64,000 bases of DNA from Ralstonia sp. A12 (GCF_000801955.1 NZ_JSZO01000019.1:62001-126000), one strand, 5' to 3'. Counted from the first letter of the stretch, positions 27,379-37,804 are shown. The notes: generated by a model not told the origin, from the letters alone. A program made the numbers and translations.

Positions 27379-28401
27379 ATGGCCCAGACGATGAAAGCCG
27401 CCGTTGTCCACGCGTTTGGCGAACCCCTGCGCATTGAGGAAGTGCCGATTCCCACACCCGGGCGCGGACAGATTCTCGTCAACATCAAAGCCTCGGGTGT
27501 CTGCCACACCGATTTGCACGCCGCCGACGGCGACTGGCCCGTCAAGCCACGCCTGCCGTTCATCCCCGGGCACGAGGGCGTCGGCTTTGTGGCGGCCGTG
27601 GGCGAAGGCGTCACCGCCGTCAAGGAAGGGGACCGCGTGGGCGTGCCCTGGCTCTACACCGCCTGCGGCCATTGCGAGCATTGCCTCTCCGGCTGGGAAA
27701 CCCTCTGCCACGAGCAACAGAACACCGGCTACTCCGTCAACGGCGGCTATGCCGAATACGTGCTGGCCGACCCGAACTACGTCGGACACCTGCCCGCGCA
27801 AGTCAGCTTTGAAGAGATTGCGCCCATCCTGTGCGCCGGCGTGACGGTCTACAAGGGCATCCGCATGACCGACACGCGGCCCGGCCAGTGGATTGCCATC
27901 TCCGGTATCGGTGGGCTGGGCCATGTGGCGGTGCAATACGCCATCGCCATGGGCCTGCACGTGGTGGCCGTGGATGTGGCACCCGACAAGCTGGCGCTGG
28001 CGCGCGAGTTGGGCGCCAAGCTGGTGGTCGATGCCGCCCAGCAGGACCCAGCCGCCGTCATCCAGAAAGAGATCGGCGGCGTCCATGGTGTGCTGGTCAC
28101 GGCTGTGTCACGCAGTGCGTTTGCGCAAGCACTGGGCATGGTGCGGCGCGGCGGCACCATCTCGCTCAATGGGCTGCCGCCGGGGGATTTTCCGTTGCCG
28201 ATCTTCTCCACGGTGCTCAACGGCATCACGGTGCGCGGTTCGATCGTCGGCACACGGCGCGACCTGCAGGAATCACTGCAGTTTGCGGCTGAAGGGTTGG
28301 TGCATGCTCACATCCACCAAGACAAGCTCGACAACATCAACCAAGTGTTTGCCGACCTGAAAGCCGGCAAGGTCGATGGACGCATCGTGCTGACGCTTTG
28401 A
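27379..28401 (+). CDS. adhP: Zinc-dependent alcohol dehydrogenase, AdhP type
   Basis: 340 residues from ATG 27379 (GGAG upstream). The catalytic zinc ligands are in [14 protein letters not shown] and GHEGVG; the structural zinc site has four Cys in [15 protein letters not shown]. The Rossmann NAD-binding motif is [15 protein letters not shown]. Length and sequence fit the propanol-preferring ethanol dehydrogenases that interconvert alcohols and aldehydes with NAD+. It is followed by D-lactate dehydrogenase after 59 bases on the same strand; both are fermentative NADH-recycling enzymes, so a shared transcript is plausible. Confidence 0.93.
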   Translation: MAQTMKAAVVHAFGEPLRIEEVPIPTPGRGQILVNIKASGVCHTDLHAADGDWPVKPRLPFIPGHEGVGFVAAVGEGVTAVKEGDRVGVPWLYTACGHCEHCLSGWETLCHEQQNTGYSVNGGYAEYVLADPNYVGHLPAQVSFEEIAPILCAGVTVYKGIRMTDTRPGQWIAISGIGGLGHVAVQYAIAMGLHVVAVDVAPDKLALARELGAKLVVDAAQQDPAAVIQKEIGGVHGVLVTAVSRSAFAQALGMVRRGGTISLNGLPPGDFPLPIFSTVLNGITVRGSIVGTRRDLQESLQFAAEGLVHAHIHQDKLDNINQVFADLKAGKVDGRIVLTL

Positions 28402-28460
28402 GCGCCACGCGGCGGCGGTGCGGGTAAGCTGTCCACATCACACCTGCCCGCACCACCGCC

Positions 28461-29452
<992 letters not shown>

Positions 29453-29456
<4 letters not shown>

Positions 29457-30076
29457 GCGGCTTCAGCTTTCGGCTGAGACAGCTCGCGTTCGCCTTCCTT
29501 CACGTAGATGGAGTTGCGCGGCTGGGCCAGCACACGGCGCACCATCGGCTCGAAGAACGACAGCGGCAGGTTGTCGTAGTCGGGCATGAAGGCGGCGGCG
29601 TCGTACTTGGCGCAGAACTCGGCGGTGCGCTCGAACAGCTCGGGCTGGCTGCGGTACTGCTCGCGCAGGTTGCGGTCCAAACCCAGGTGATGGAAGAAGT
29701 AGTAGCCCTGGAAGATGCCGTGCTTCTCGACCATCCATAGGTTCTCGGGGCTGACGAACGGCTTGAGGATGGCCGCGGCAATGTCCGGGTGGTTGAAGCT
29801 GCCCAGCGTGTCGCCAATGTCGTGCAGCAGCGCGCAGACCACGTACTCCTCGTCGCGGCCGTCTCGGTGGGCGAGCGTGGCGGTCTGCAGCGAGTGCGCG
29901 AGGCGGTCGATCGGGAAACCGCCGCAGTCGCCATCCAGCAGTTTCAAATGCGCGAGCACGCGATCGGGCAGCGCGCGGGCGAAAGGCATGAACTCGGCCG
30001 AGATGGCGCCCCAGTCCTCGCGGGTGCCGTGCTCCATGTGGGAAAACGTCGCGCGCGGCGCGGTGTCGTGCGTCAT
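29453..30076 (-). CDS. HD-domain protein, PhnZ/MIOX-like
   Basis: 207 residues from ATG 30076 (GGAGACACCTC upstream). HD-domain metal ligands: RLAHSLQTATLAH (first His), LLHDIGD (His-Asp), FNHPDIAA and VEKHGIFQG (further His residues). This arrangement resembles the mixed-valent diiron HD oxygenases (PhnZ, myo-inositol oxygenase) at least as much as ordinary phosphohydrolases. Substrate unknown; no phosphonate genes are nearby. It converges on ldhA with stop-codon overlap. Confidence 0.7.
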
Positions 30077-30137
30077 GAGGTGTCTCCTTCGTCGCCTGAA
30101 TAGGTCACGGATGCCGCGTCATGGGTGCGCAGCTTGT

Positions 30138-30185
30138 TGTGGATAACCACTGTGGACAACTGCTGTGGATAACCATTGTGGATAA
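30138..30185 (+). promoter_or_regulatory. Four DnaA-box-like 9-mers at exact 13-bp spacing
   Basis: TGTGGATAA at 30138-30146, 30164-30172 and 30177-30185 equals the complement of the consensus DnaA box TTATCCACA; TGTGGACAA at 30151-30159 differs by one base. Each starts 13 bases after the previous one. The array lies in the divergent gap between the HD gene and the Crp/Fnr gene. Confidence 0.7.
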
Positions 30186-30220
30186 CTCGGGCCATTCTCT
30201 GCCGGGGCTTGCGCGCAGAC

Positions 30221-30236
30221 TGTCAAGCGTTTGACA
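30221..30236. promoter_or_regulatory. Palindrome TGTCAA-N4-TTGACA, possible Crp/Fnr-type operator
   Basis: Perfect inverted repeat 35 bases before the start of the Crp/Fnr-family gene. Its half-site spacing matches that of FNR-type sites, so autoregulation is a reasonable inference. Confidence 0.5.
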
Positions 30237-30270
30237 ATGATCCGCGCCCCCTTCGCCGCATTCTGCCGAC

Positions 30271-30963
30271 ATGCCTGCCGAAGCCTCCCACACGATTCCC
30301 GCTCCCACCCCCGTGCAACTCGCACAAGGCTGGCTGCGTGATGCCCCCGCTGACCTGCTGGCCGAGATCGCGCCCACCGCGCGCCTCATCACCTACCCCG
30401 ACGGCGAGTGCATCCACCCCCACGGCGGCCCGGCGCAAGGCATGTTCCTGATCGTGCGTGGCCGTGTGCGCATCAGCCGCACGACCGATGGCGGCAGCGA
30501 ACTCGTCTACGCCGTATTGCGCGCGGGCGAGTGGTTTGGCGAGATCGCCCTCATCGACGGCGGCGGCCGTACACACAGCGCGCATGCCCAGGGGCCGACC
30601 ACGCTCATCCTGCTCGGCAGCGCGGCGTTTGCGCGCGTGATGGCCGCCTACCCTGCCGGCATGTGGGCGCTGATGCAGCAGCTCTGCCAGCGCATCCGCC
30701 TGATCTTCGACGAATTCGAACACGCCAGCGAAATGCCCGCCGATGCGCGCCTCGCGCAGCGCCTGCTGCAGCTTGCCCGAGCGGGCGACGGTCATACAGT
30801 GGCCGCCAGCAACGAAGAACTGGGCCGCATGCTGGCACGCTCGCGGCAGACCATCTCCAAGTACCTGCAGGCATGGCAGCGTGCGGGGTGGATCCGCTGC
30901 CACTACCGGGCGGTGGAGATCGTCGATGCGCCAGCGCTGCGCACGCTCGCCGGCAACCATTAG
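30271..30963 (+). CDS. Crp/Fnr-family transcriptional regulator
   Basis: 230 residues: a cyclic-nucleotide-binding-type beta barrel (about 15-135, with GMFLIVRGRVRISR and GEWFGEIALIDGG) and a C-terminal winged helix (about 165-225, SNEELGRMLARSRQTISKYL). No N-terminal Cys cluster like that of FNR is present, so it does not bind an Fe-S centre in the usual way. Ligand unknown. Upstream lie a palindrome that may be its own operator and a DnaA-box array. No clear Shine-Dalgarno. Confidence 0.9.
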   Translation: MPAEASHTIPAPTPVQLAQGWLRDAPADLLAEIAPTARLITYPDGECIHPHGGPAQGMFLIVRGRVRISRTTDGGSELVYAVLRAGEWFGEIALIDGGGRTHSAHAQGPTTLILLGSAAFARVMAAYPAGMWALMQQLCQRIRLIFDEFEHASEMPADARLAQRLLQLARAGDGHTVAASNEELGRMLARSRQTISKYLQAWQRAGWIRCHYRAVEIVDAPALRTLAGNH

Positions 30964-31073
30964 CTGAGCACCCCCTTCGACCGGGGCACGCACGCTCAGG
31001 CCTGCGCCGCTAGAATGGCCCACACGCCGCGCGCGGGCGCATCTGTGACCCGCCGCCCACCGCTTCAGTCTCC

Positions 31074-32300
31074 ATGACACCCATGCTCTCGCTGGCCTCG
31101 CCCGAAGGCCGGCGCCTTGTGTTGCTGCTCGGCCTCGCGCAAACGGTGTCGTGGGGTACGCTCTACTTCACCTTCACCGTCTTCCTTGCGCCGATGCACG
31201 ACACGCTCGGCTGGGCGCGACCGTTCCTGGCGGGCGGGTTCTCGCTGGGGCTGCTGGTGTGGGCGCTGTGCTCGTTCTGGGTCGGGCACGCACTGGACCG
31301 CTGGCCCGCGCGCCGCGTCATGGGCCTGGGTACGGTGCTGGCAGCAGGCAGCCTGCTGGCCTGGTCACAGGTTTCCAGCGAAACCGCCTTTCTGCTGCTC
31401 TGGCTGCCGCTGGGCGTGGCGATGGCCACCACGCTCTACGACCCGGCGTTCGTCGTGCTGCGCCAAGCGTTTGGCGATGCCTACCAGCGCCCCATCATCG
31501 GCCTCACGTTGATTGCCGGGTTCGCCAGCACGATCTGCATTCCGCTGGCCCAATGGGGCGTGGAGCACATCGGCTGGCGCCACACGCTGCAGTGCTTCGC
31601 GCTGGCGCATCTGCTGATCTGCCTGCCCATCCATGCACGGTTGCGCGTGCGGCCGCCGATGCACGCGCCGGCAGAAGCAGCCGGTGTGGCGGCACCGCCG
31701 CAGCCTTCGGTATGGCGCATGGCGTTGCGCATGCCGGTGTTCTGGGCGGTGGTGCTGGCCTTCGTGGCGGTCAGCCTGACCAACACGGTGCTCGGTGCGC
31801 ACCTGATTCCGCTGCTGTCCGAGAAAGGGGAGCCGACCAGCCGCCAGTTGCTGATCGCCGCGCTCATCGGCCCGGCTCAGGTGCTTGGCCGGCTGGCGAT
31901 GATGCGCTTTCGCCTGGAGCATCCGGTACGCATCGCCCCGGCAACGTATGTCGCGATGGCGGTGGCACTGATCGTGCTGGCGCTCTCCAGCGGGCCGCTG
32001 TTGATCGTCTTTGCACTCGTCTACGGCGCGGCCAACGGCATCAACACCATGCTGCGCGCGATCGCCATGCCGGAACTGGTCTCGCGCAGCCAGTACGCCA
32101 CGCTCAACGGCCTGATGATGACGCCCGTGCTGCTGGCCCAGGCCAGTGCGCCGTGGCTGGGCGCGCTGCTGTGGAAGGCCTCTGGCGGTTACGCGGCGGT
32201 CGAGTGGGCGATGGTGGCGTCGGCACTGGTCGCGCTCGGCGCCTTCACCTACGGGCTGCAGCACGCCCGGCGCCAGCCGATGCGTAAATCGCCAGAGTGA
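31074..32300 (+). CDS. MFS transporter
   Basis: 408 residues with twelve predicted membrane helices in two bundles separated by a cytosolic loop near 195-215. The MFS motif between helices 2 and 3 is present as GHALDRWPARRVMGLG. The start AQTVSWGTLYFTFTVFLAPM resembles the oxalate/formate antiporter-like and YbfB-like branches. The substrate cannot be deduced. An alternative ATG lies three codons downstream. It stands alone, 110 bases after the Crp/Fnr gene. Confidence 0.88.
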   Translation: MTPMLSLASPEGRRLVLLLGLAQTVSWGTLYFTFTVFLAPMHDTLGWARPFLAGGFSLGLLVWALCSFWVGHALDRWPARRVMGLGTVLAAGSLLAWSQVSSETAFLLLWLPLGVAMATTLYDPAFVVLRQAFGDAYQRPIIGLTLIAGFASTICIPLAQWGVEHIGWRHTLQCFALAHLLICLPIHARLRVRPPMHAPAEAAGVAAPPQPSVWRMALRMPVFWAVVLAFVAVSLTNTVLGAHLIPLLSEKGEPTSRQLLIAALIGPAQVLGRLAMMRFRLEHPVRIAPATYVAMAVALIVLALSSGPLLIVFALVYGAANGINTMLRAIAMPELVSRSQYATLNGLMMTPVLLAQASAPWLGALLWKASGGYAAVEWAMVASALVALGAFTYGLQHARRQPMRKSPE

Positions 32301-32377
32301 CGCAATCGCCATAGCCTTAGCGCCACTTTGTACGCAGAAGATTGCTTATAGGAACCTTTATTGACGCAAAAGTGTCT

Positions 32378-32401
32378 TGAAACATGAGACGTGATGTTTC
32401 A
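32378..32401. promoter_or_regulatory. Inverted repeat TGAAACAT-N8-ATGTTTCA
   Basis: Perfect 8-bp arms (32378-32385 and 32394-32401) in the AT-richer gap before the ferritin-like gene. A TTGACG (32361-32366) lies just upstream, so the repeat would cover the promoter -10 region and could be a repressor site. Confidence 0.5.
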
Positions 32402-32454
32402 TTCTCATGCTAAGGCAGCCGACTTCTTGCGGCATCGCCAACGGAGGACGCACC

Positions 32455-33309
32455 GTGTCACAGGTTCATCTGGAAGCAGGATCCGTCAGCGAACAACTCC
32501 CGTGGACCGTCCACGAAATCGCTTACGGCAGCATCGACGTTGCACGCGTGCGCGAGAACCGCACGCTGTTCTATCTCGTGGTCAGCGCTTCGTTTGTCGA
32601 AAGCGGCTCCGACCTTTACGCAGGCAATCTCGCCCAGTACTACGCCGATCGCCCCGAAACCGCCCACTGGCTGATCGCCCACTGGGAGCGCGAAGAGCTG
32701 CAGCATGGCCGCGCCCTGCGCCGCTACGTTGAAACCGTCTGGCCCGAGTTCGACTGGGAGCGCGGCTACGCCCGCTTTTTCGACGAGTACTCCGTCACCT
32801 GCTCGATCGACCAGTTCGAGCCGACGCAGGCACTGGAAATGGTGGCGCGCTGCGTGGTCGAGATGGGCACCGCCACCTTCTACCGCGCCATCGCCCAGGC
32901 CGCCGCCGATGCCGACGAGCCCGTGCTGCGCGACCTCGCCAGCCGCATCTCGGCGGATGAAGTCCGTCACTACAAGCACTTCCTGCGCTTCTTCAACGAG
33001 TGCAATGCCCGCGAAGGCGTCGGCCGTGCGCGTGTGCTCAAGGCACTCGCCTCACGCCTGCGCGAAATCAAGAACGAAGATTCGATGATCGCCCTGCGCA
33101 ACGTGCTGCGCATCGAACGCGATCAGGAAGAGGTGCCCGAGGCCGACGTGCGCGCGCTCAACTCGCGCGTGAGCGCGCTGGTGCGCTCGCACCTGCCGAT
33201 CGACATGGCGGCCAAGATGCTGCTCAAGCCGCTGCGTTTGCGGCCGGTAATCGAGCGCTCGATCCGCCCGCCGCTGGTGGCGCTGGTGCGGCGCGTGGTG
33301 CTGCACTGA
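32455..33309 (+). CDS. Ferritin-like diiron-fold protein
   Basis: 284 residues from a GTG start at 32455, supported by GGAGG 8 bases upstream (an ATG at 32407 has no such site). Residues about 40-190 form a four-helix ferritin-like bundle with two diiron signatures: EREELQHG and ADEVRHYKH, plus an earlier Glu in FVESGSDLY. Similar proteins are annotated as ferritin-like domain proteins; oxidase or storage roles are possible. A perfect inverted repeat upstream suggests control by a dedicated regulator. Confidence 0.8.
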   Translation: MSQVHLEAGSVSEQLPWTVHEIAYGSIDVARVRENRTLFYLVVSASFVESGSDLYAGNLAQYYADRPETAHWLIAHWEREELQHGRALRRYVETVWPEFDWERGYARFFDEYSVTCSIDQFEPTQALEMVARCVVEMGTATFYRAIAQAAADADEPVLRDLASRISADEVRHYKHFLRFFNECNAREGVGRARVLKALASRLREIKNEDSMIALRNVLRIERDQEEVPEADVRALNSRVSALVRSHLPIDMAAKMLLKPLRLRPVIERSIRPPLVALVRRVVLH

Positions 33310-33334
33310 CCTTCGCGCATCGCGCAGACCAAAG

Positions 33335-33362
33335 AAAAACCCGGGCAAGCCCGGGTTTTTTT
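33335..33362. terminator. Bidirectional rho-independent terminator
   Basis: CCCGGGC (33340-33346) AA GCCCGGG (33349-33355), flanked by A5 and T7. Shared by the ferritin-like gene (+) and the porin gene (-). Confidence 0.92.
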
Positions 33363-33383
33363 ATCTAGCCGACTAAGCGCCGA

Positions 33384-34463
33384 TTAGAACTTGTGGCGGA
33401 TACCAACCATCGCGCCCATTTGATTGGAGCTGCTGGTCGTGCCGTCCGGGTTCACAACCACAGCAGGCGTCGTGTCCTGTGCCACGCCAATCGGCAGCAG
33501 TGCATTGCTGCTGTTCTTGGCGTAGGCCAGGTTCAGGTACGCATCGGTACGCTTGGACAGGGCGTAGTCGGCGCCCACCGAGAACAGCCACGGGTTGCCC
33601 ACATCAGACTTGTGGTTCTGATAGTAGGCAGCCCCCGTCAGCGACAGCGCCGGCGTGGCTTGGTAGCCAGCACCCAGCCAGTACAGGTTCGAACGCGTCT
33701 CGGCATCAACCGGCAGACCCGTTACGTGGCCCCAACGGTAGCCTGCAAACAGCTTGGCCGGACCGAAGGCATACGTACCGGCCACAGTCGCACGTTGCGT
33801 CTTGATGTCAGCCGTCAGCGGGGAGTTGCCGTTCGTTTGGTCATACACCGCACCCACCGAGAACGGGCCTGCGGCATAGTTCAAACCAGCGCTCCACTCA
33901 CGGCCGACCTTGCTGTTGCCAGCGATTTCTTGGCCATCATTGCGGAACGAATACAGCGCCGACGCCGTCAGGCCGTTGAACGTACCCACGTACTTCACAG
34001 CGTTGTCAGCACGGCCACCCATGGCAGCGTCTTGCGACAGGATCGAGTAACGCGAGGCCAGCGCCATCGGGTCGTACTGCGTCGTGAAGTCGTACAGCAA
34101 GTTCGTCTGACGCCCCAGGGTCAGTTGACCCCACTGGCCTTGCAGACCAACGTAGGCCTTACGGCCGAACAGACGACCGTCTTCGCTCGTACCGCGACCG
34201 ATGTCGAAGCCGCTTTCCAGGTTGAAGATGCCCTTCAGGCCGCCGCCCAGGTCTTCAACGCCGCGCAGGCCCCACAGCGAACCCGTCATACCGTTGCCCG
34301 ACTGCATGGACACGCGCGAGTTGCCGCCACCGTTGGTACCGGGGACCTTGTTGGCCCACTCGATGCCAGCGTCGGCCACGCCGTACAGGGTCACGCTCGA
34401 TTGCGCGGAGGCACCTGCGGAAACCAGGGCTGCGGCTGCCGCCGCAAACAGCTTGATCTTCAT
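33384..34463 (-). CDS. Outer-membrane porin (Gram-negative general porin)
   Basis: 359 residues from ATG 34463 (AAGGA 7 bases upstream). Signal peptide MKIKLFAAAAAALVSAGASAQ is cleaved before SSVTLYGVADAGIEW, the typical first strand of Burkholderiales porins. The 16-strand barrel includes GLRGVEDLGGGLKGIFNLE and the eyelet loop region DFTTQYDPMAL, and ends with the terminal Phe of VGIRHKF. It mediates passive uptake of small solutes as a trimer. The long AT-rich upstream region contains a divergent candidate small RNA, a layout like that of micF and ompC. Confidence 0.95.
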   Translation of the reverse strand: MKIKLFAAAAAALVSAGASAQSSVTLYGVADAGIEWANKVPGTNGGGNSRVSMQSGNGMTGSLWGLRGVEDLGGGLKGIFNLESGFDIGRGTSEDGRLFGRKAYVGLQGQWGQLTLGRQTNLLYDFTTQYDPMALASRYSILSQDAAMGGRADNAVKYVGTFNGLTASALYSFRNDGQEIAGNSKVGREWSAGLNYAAGPFSVGAVYDQTNGNSPLTADIKTQRATVAGTYAFGPAKLFAGYRWGHVTGLPVDAETRSNLYWLGAGYQATPALSLTGAAYYQNHKSDVGNPWLFSVGADYALSKRTDAYLNLAYAKNSSNALLPIGVAQDTTPAVVVNPDGTTSSSNQMGAMVGIRHKF

Positions 34464-34727
34464 ATCGTTGTCCTTGAAAAACATCATCGCGGGGAATTGC
34501 GATTCAGCGATTATGTATTCCATTGACATTCACTCACCAATGCACGAAATTGCCCTGTGGTAAATACGATACCTAATCCGAAGCCATAAAATTACCCATA
34601 CGAATCAACGATCTATAAAAAATCTCGCGTCCTGTAGGCGAGGCTTACAAAAATCGAATCCACAATCCCAAGCGGCATCATCCAGAGATTCAATAAAATA
34701 ATCCGATGAATGACGAAAATTAAAGTA

Positions 34728-34755
34728 TTGAAGCTCATCGATTTTCGATTATGAT
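34728..34755 (+). promoter_or_regulatory. Sigma-70-type promoter for the candidate sRNA
   Basis: TTGAAG (34728-34733), 16-bp spacer, TATGAT (34750-34755). The predicted start is near 34761-34763, on the plus strand, with no protein gene following in that direction. Confidence 0.55.
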
Positions 34756-34761
34756 GCGCTC

Positions 34762-34833
34762 CGAAGCTTGAGTGACAGTTTCACAGCTTCATATCGACTT
34801 TAAAGACCGCTTGAGAAAGCGGTCTTTTTTTTT
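34762..34833 (+). ncRNA. Candidate small RNA divergent from the porin gene
   Basis: About 72 nt. Stem-loop 1: GAAGCT (34763-34768) with AGCTTC (34785-34790), inner GTGA/TCAC pair. Stem-loop 2 is a strong terminator: AAGACCGCTT (34803-34812), GAGA loop, AAGCGGTCTT (34817-34826), then a T-run to 34833. A sigma-70-like promoter precedes it. There is no plus-strand gene that this terminator could otherwise serve. A role in porin control is inferred from position only. Confidence 0.6.
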
Positions 34834-34968
34834 CGCCCACGCCCGTACCCCACGCGCGCAATGGCTGCACGGGTGTCGTCGCATCGTGGTGGGTATTGAA
34901 GAGATCGGCCGATAGCGCAGCCGCAGGAAAGCGCGTCTGCCAGCGCGACGTCGCGAGGACGTCGGTGG

Positions 34969-35553
34969 TCAGGCAGCGAGCCCGATCTTCTTGGAGATGC
35001 GGTGCTTGAAGGTTGAGACCGTTTTCGGCGAGATGCCAAGGCGCTTGGCGATCTCGGTATTGCCGTGGCCTTGTGTGAGCAGCTGGTTCACGCGCAGCTC
35101 CCGCTTGGTGAGCGCGGCCAGGCCTGCGCCTTCTGCGGGGCCCATCGCCGCATGCGGAAACGAGAGATATCCGCGCGCGGCCAGCAACAGCGCCGCCGAC
35201 AGGACGGACGTCGCTTCGGATTTCTCGACGTAGGCATTCGCGCCGGCCAGGAAAGCCAGCCTCGCATTGTCGTCTGCACTTTCCGCCGAGATGGTCACGA
35301 TGCCGATGTCCTGGCGTTGTGCACGGACCCGCCGCACCAGCTCAAGCCCATCCAGGCTGGGCAAGTTGATGTCGATGATTGCCAGCTTGGGGCGCGCCGA
35401 GCGGATCAGCTGCAGCCCCTCCGCCCCGTCGGCCGCGGTGGCGACAAGCTGCAGATACGGCGATCCGGCAAGCAGCGCTTGAATGGACTCGAGAACGAGG
35501 GGGTGGTCGTCAACTGCGACCACGGAATGAAAGGCTTGACCTACGGCGGACAT
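34969..35553 (-). CDS. LuxR/NarL-type response regulator
   Basis: 194 residues. Receiver domain (about 10-125) with acidic VAVDDHP, phosphoacceptor Asp in AIIDINLPSLDG, Ser/Thr in VTISAES and Lys in YVEKSEA. C-terminal LuxR helix-turn-helix (about 142-192) with LTKRELRVNQLL and AKRLGISPKTVSTFKHRI. It regulates transcription after phosphorylation by an unseen kinase; the nearest two-component kinase is more than 8 kb away and has its own regulator, so this one is an orphan here. Confidence 0.92.
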   Translation of the reverse strand: MSAVGQAFHSVVAVDDHPLVLESIQALLAGSPYLQLVATAADGAEGLQLIRSARPKLAIIDINLPSLDGLELVRRVRAQRQDIGIVTISAESADDNARLAFLAGANAYVEKSEATSVLSAALLLAARGYLSFPHAAMGPAEGAGLAALTKRELRVNQLLTQGHGNTEIAKRLGISPKTVSTFKHRISKKIGLAA

Positions 35554-35734
35554 GGACTGGGGCGCACAAGCTCCGGGAGCATCCCGTCACCGTGCGTTGC
35601 AAATTGGCTGGCAGATTCCATGGTGCGAGTCTGCGGGCACGGCCCAAGTTCCGCGCCGTACAGGTTTGCCAGATTTGTCGCGCAGTCGGTTACCGACTGC
35701 AACGTCACCTCAACCTTCCGCTACCGTGCGGAGA

Positions 35735-37720
35735 TCACGCCAGCCGGAACACATCCACCGCGCCGCGCAGTTCCTGGGCCTGTTGGCGCAGGCTCTCGGC
35801 CGCGGCGGCGGCCTCCTCCACCAGCGCGGCGTTCTGCTGCGTCACCTCGTCCATCGACGTCACGGCCTGGTTGACCTCTTCAATGCCCTGCGACTGCTCG
35901 CGCGAGGCGTGGCTGATCTCGCCCATGAAGCCGGCGATGCGCTCGACGCGGGTGACGATGTCCTGCATGGCGTCACCCGCACCGCGTGCGGCTTCGTTGC
36001 CGGCCTGCACTTCGTCCACCGAGCGGTTGATGAGCACCTTGATCTCCTTGGCCGCAGCAGCGCTGCGTTGCGCGAGGCTGCGCACCTCGCCGGCCACCAC
36101 GGCAAAGCCACGACCCTGCTCGCCAGCGCGGGCGGCTTCCACGGCGGCGTTCAGCGCCAGAATATTGGTCTGGAAAGCAATGCCGTCGATGATGCCGGTG
36201 ATATCGGCAATCTTCTGCGCCGTGGTGTGGATGCCCGACATCGTGCCGACCAGGCGCTCGACCGTCTGCCCGCCGGCGTTGGCCGCCTGGCTGGCGGACT
36301 GCACCATGTCGTGCGCGTGCTGTGCGCTGTCGGCGTTCTGGCGCACGGTGGCGGCCAGTTCTTCGATGCTCGATGCGGTGCGCTCCAGGCTACCGGCCTG
36401 GGCCTCGGTACGCGCGGAAAGGTCTGCGTTGCCCGCGGCGATCTGGCCGGTGCTCGAGGCGATGGTGGACGCGCTGGCGCGCACCTTGTCGACGATGCCT
36501 GAGAGGCCGTCGCCCACACCGTTGAGGGCGCGCATCAGCTGGCCGATCTCATCACGGCGGGTGGCGGGCAGGCGGTGTGTCAGATCACCGGCGGCTACAC
36601 GCTCGGCCACGGTCACCACTTCGGCCAGCGGCGCGCTCACCGCACGGCGCAGCATCCACCAGAGGCCCGCGGCCAGCAGCGCGCCCAGCGCCAGACCCAG
36701 CAGCAGGAACCGGTTGCGGGCAGCGACCAGGTCGGCTTCCAGTTCATCCACGTAGGCCGTACCGGCAATCACCAGCTTCCAGTCCGGATACTGCGAGAAG
36801 ACAGTGAAGCGCTCGCGCGTGGCACCACCTTCGGTGTCGGCCAGCGTGTGGCGCAGGATGCCGTCCTTCTGCTCGATCATCTCGCGCACCCAGGCCTGGC
36901 CGGCGGTGTCCTTGGCATCGAGCAGGTTCTTGCCTTCGCGCGCCGTGTTGCGGTCGATCAGTACCTTCCCTTGGTCGGCGCCAGACTTACCGTCAATGAC
37001 AAAGTAGCCACCGGTCTTGCCGATGGTGTGCGCGCGGATCTTGTCCTTGAGCAGCGCCAGTTCGGTGCGCACATCCACGCCCACATACAGCGCGCCGACG
37101 ACCTTGCCGGAAGCATCACGCACCGGCTCGTACTTGCTCATGTAGGGCACGCCGAACAGCCACGCCAAGCCGCGGAACGGCTCACCGGCCATCAGTGCCT
37201 TGTAGCTCGGGTGGGCGCGGTCGAGCAACGTGCCGATGGCGCGTTCACCGTTTTCCTTCTTGAGCGAGGTCGTCACGCGCACGAAGTCGTCACCGGTGCG
37301 GGCAAACACGGTGGCGATGGTGCCCCCAGTGCGCGCGAAGAACTTGTCCGGCACGGTGTAGTTCAGGTTCAGCACGGTGTCGCCGCTCCTGAAGGTGGGC
37401 GTGGGCTTGCCGGCCACTTCCACGGTCTGCGCCGGGTCGACGCTGTAGGGGCCGGGGGCGGCATCGGCAAAGGCGGTAAGGAAGCGGTCGGCCTCGGTGC
37501 GCATGGCGCCGTCGAAGAGCGCAATCATGTCGCGCATGGCGGCCTCCTGGTCGCGCATGGCCGATTGCGCGTTGGCCTCCAGCGTACGCAGGCTCGAGTG
37601 CGAGTTCGCCAGTGCAAAAGCACCGAACACCAGCACCAAGGCAATCAACCCGATGACGGCCAGCCGCGTGCCGAGGCTGGTGGTGCGTTCAGGGGCGGAG
37701 TGGCGAGGGGGCGTTCGCAT
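35735..37720 (-). CDS. Methyl-accepting chemotaxis protein with Cache sensor
   Basis: 661 residues. First membrane helix about 18-38 (LAVIGLIALVLVFGAFALA), periplasmic Cache-type sensor (about 60-325, with FFARTGGTIATVF and GALYVGVDV), second helix about 335-355, HAMP, then the cytosolic signalling domain whose hairpin tip (about residues 520-555, from FQTNILALNAAVEAA to EVRSLAQRSAAAA) is highly conserved. It sends ligand signals to CheA/CheW. No CheR-docking pentapeptide at the C-terminus. The ligand is unknown. Its divergent promoter region has two tandem palindromes. Confidence 0.93.
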   Translation of the reverse strand: MRTPPRHSAPERTTSLGTRLAVIGLIALVLVFGAFALANSHSSLRTLEANAQSAMRDQEAAMRDMIALFDGAMRTEADRFLTAFADAAPGPYSVDPAQTVEVAGKPTPTFRSGDTVLNLNYTVPDKFFARTGGTIATVFARTGDDFVRVTTSLKKENGERAIGTLLDRAHPSYKALMAGEPFRGLAWLFGVPYMSKYEPVRDASGKVVGALYVGVDVRTELALLKDKIRAHTIGKTGGYFVIDGKSGADQGKVLIDRNTAREGKNLLDAKDTAGQAWVREMIEQKDGILRHTLADTEGGATRERFTVFSQYPDWKLVIAGTAYVDELEADLVAARNRFLLLGLALGALLAAGLWWMLRRAVSAPLAEVVTVAERVAAGDLTHRLPATRRDEIGQLMRALNGVGDGLSGIVDKVRASASTIASSTGQIAAGNADLSARTEAQAGSLERTASSIEELAATVRQNADSAQHAHDMVQSASQAANAGGQTVERLVGTMSGIHTTAQKIADITGIIDGIAFQTNILALNAAVEAARAGEQGRGFAVVAGEVRSLAQRSAAAAKEIKVLINRSVDEVQAGNEAARGAGDAMQDIVTRVERIAGFMGEISHASREQSQGIEEVNQAVTSMDEVTQQNAALVEEAAAAAESLRQQAQELRGAVDVFRLA

Positions 37721-37804
37721 TGCTTTTTATCCTGGTGATCGACAGTCGGGTTAACAACGGATCACCGGGGAAAAGCTTGAGCGCAAACGTTTAACAGCCG
37801 CCAT

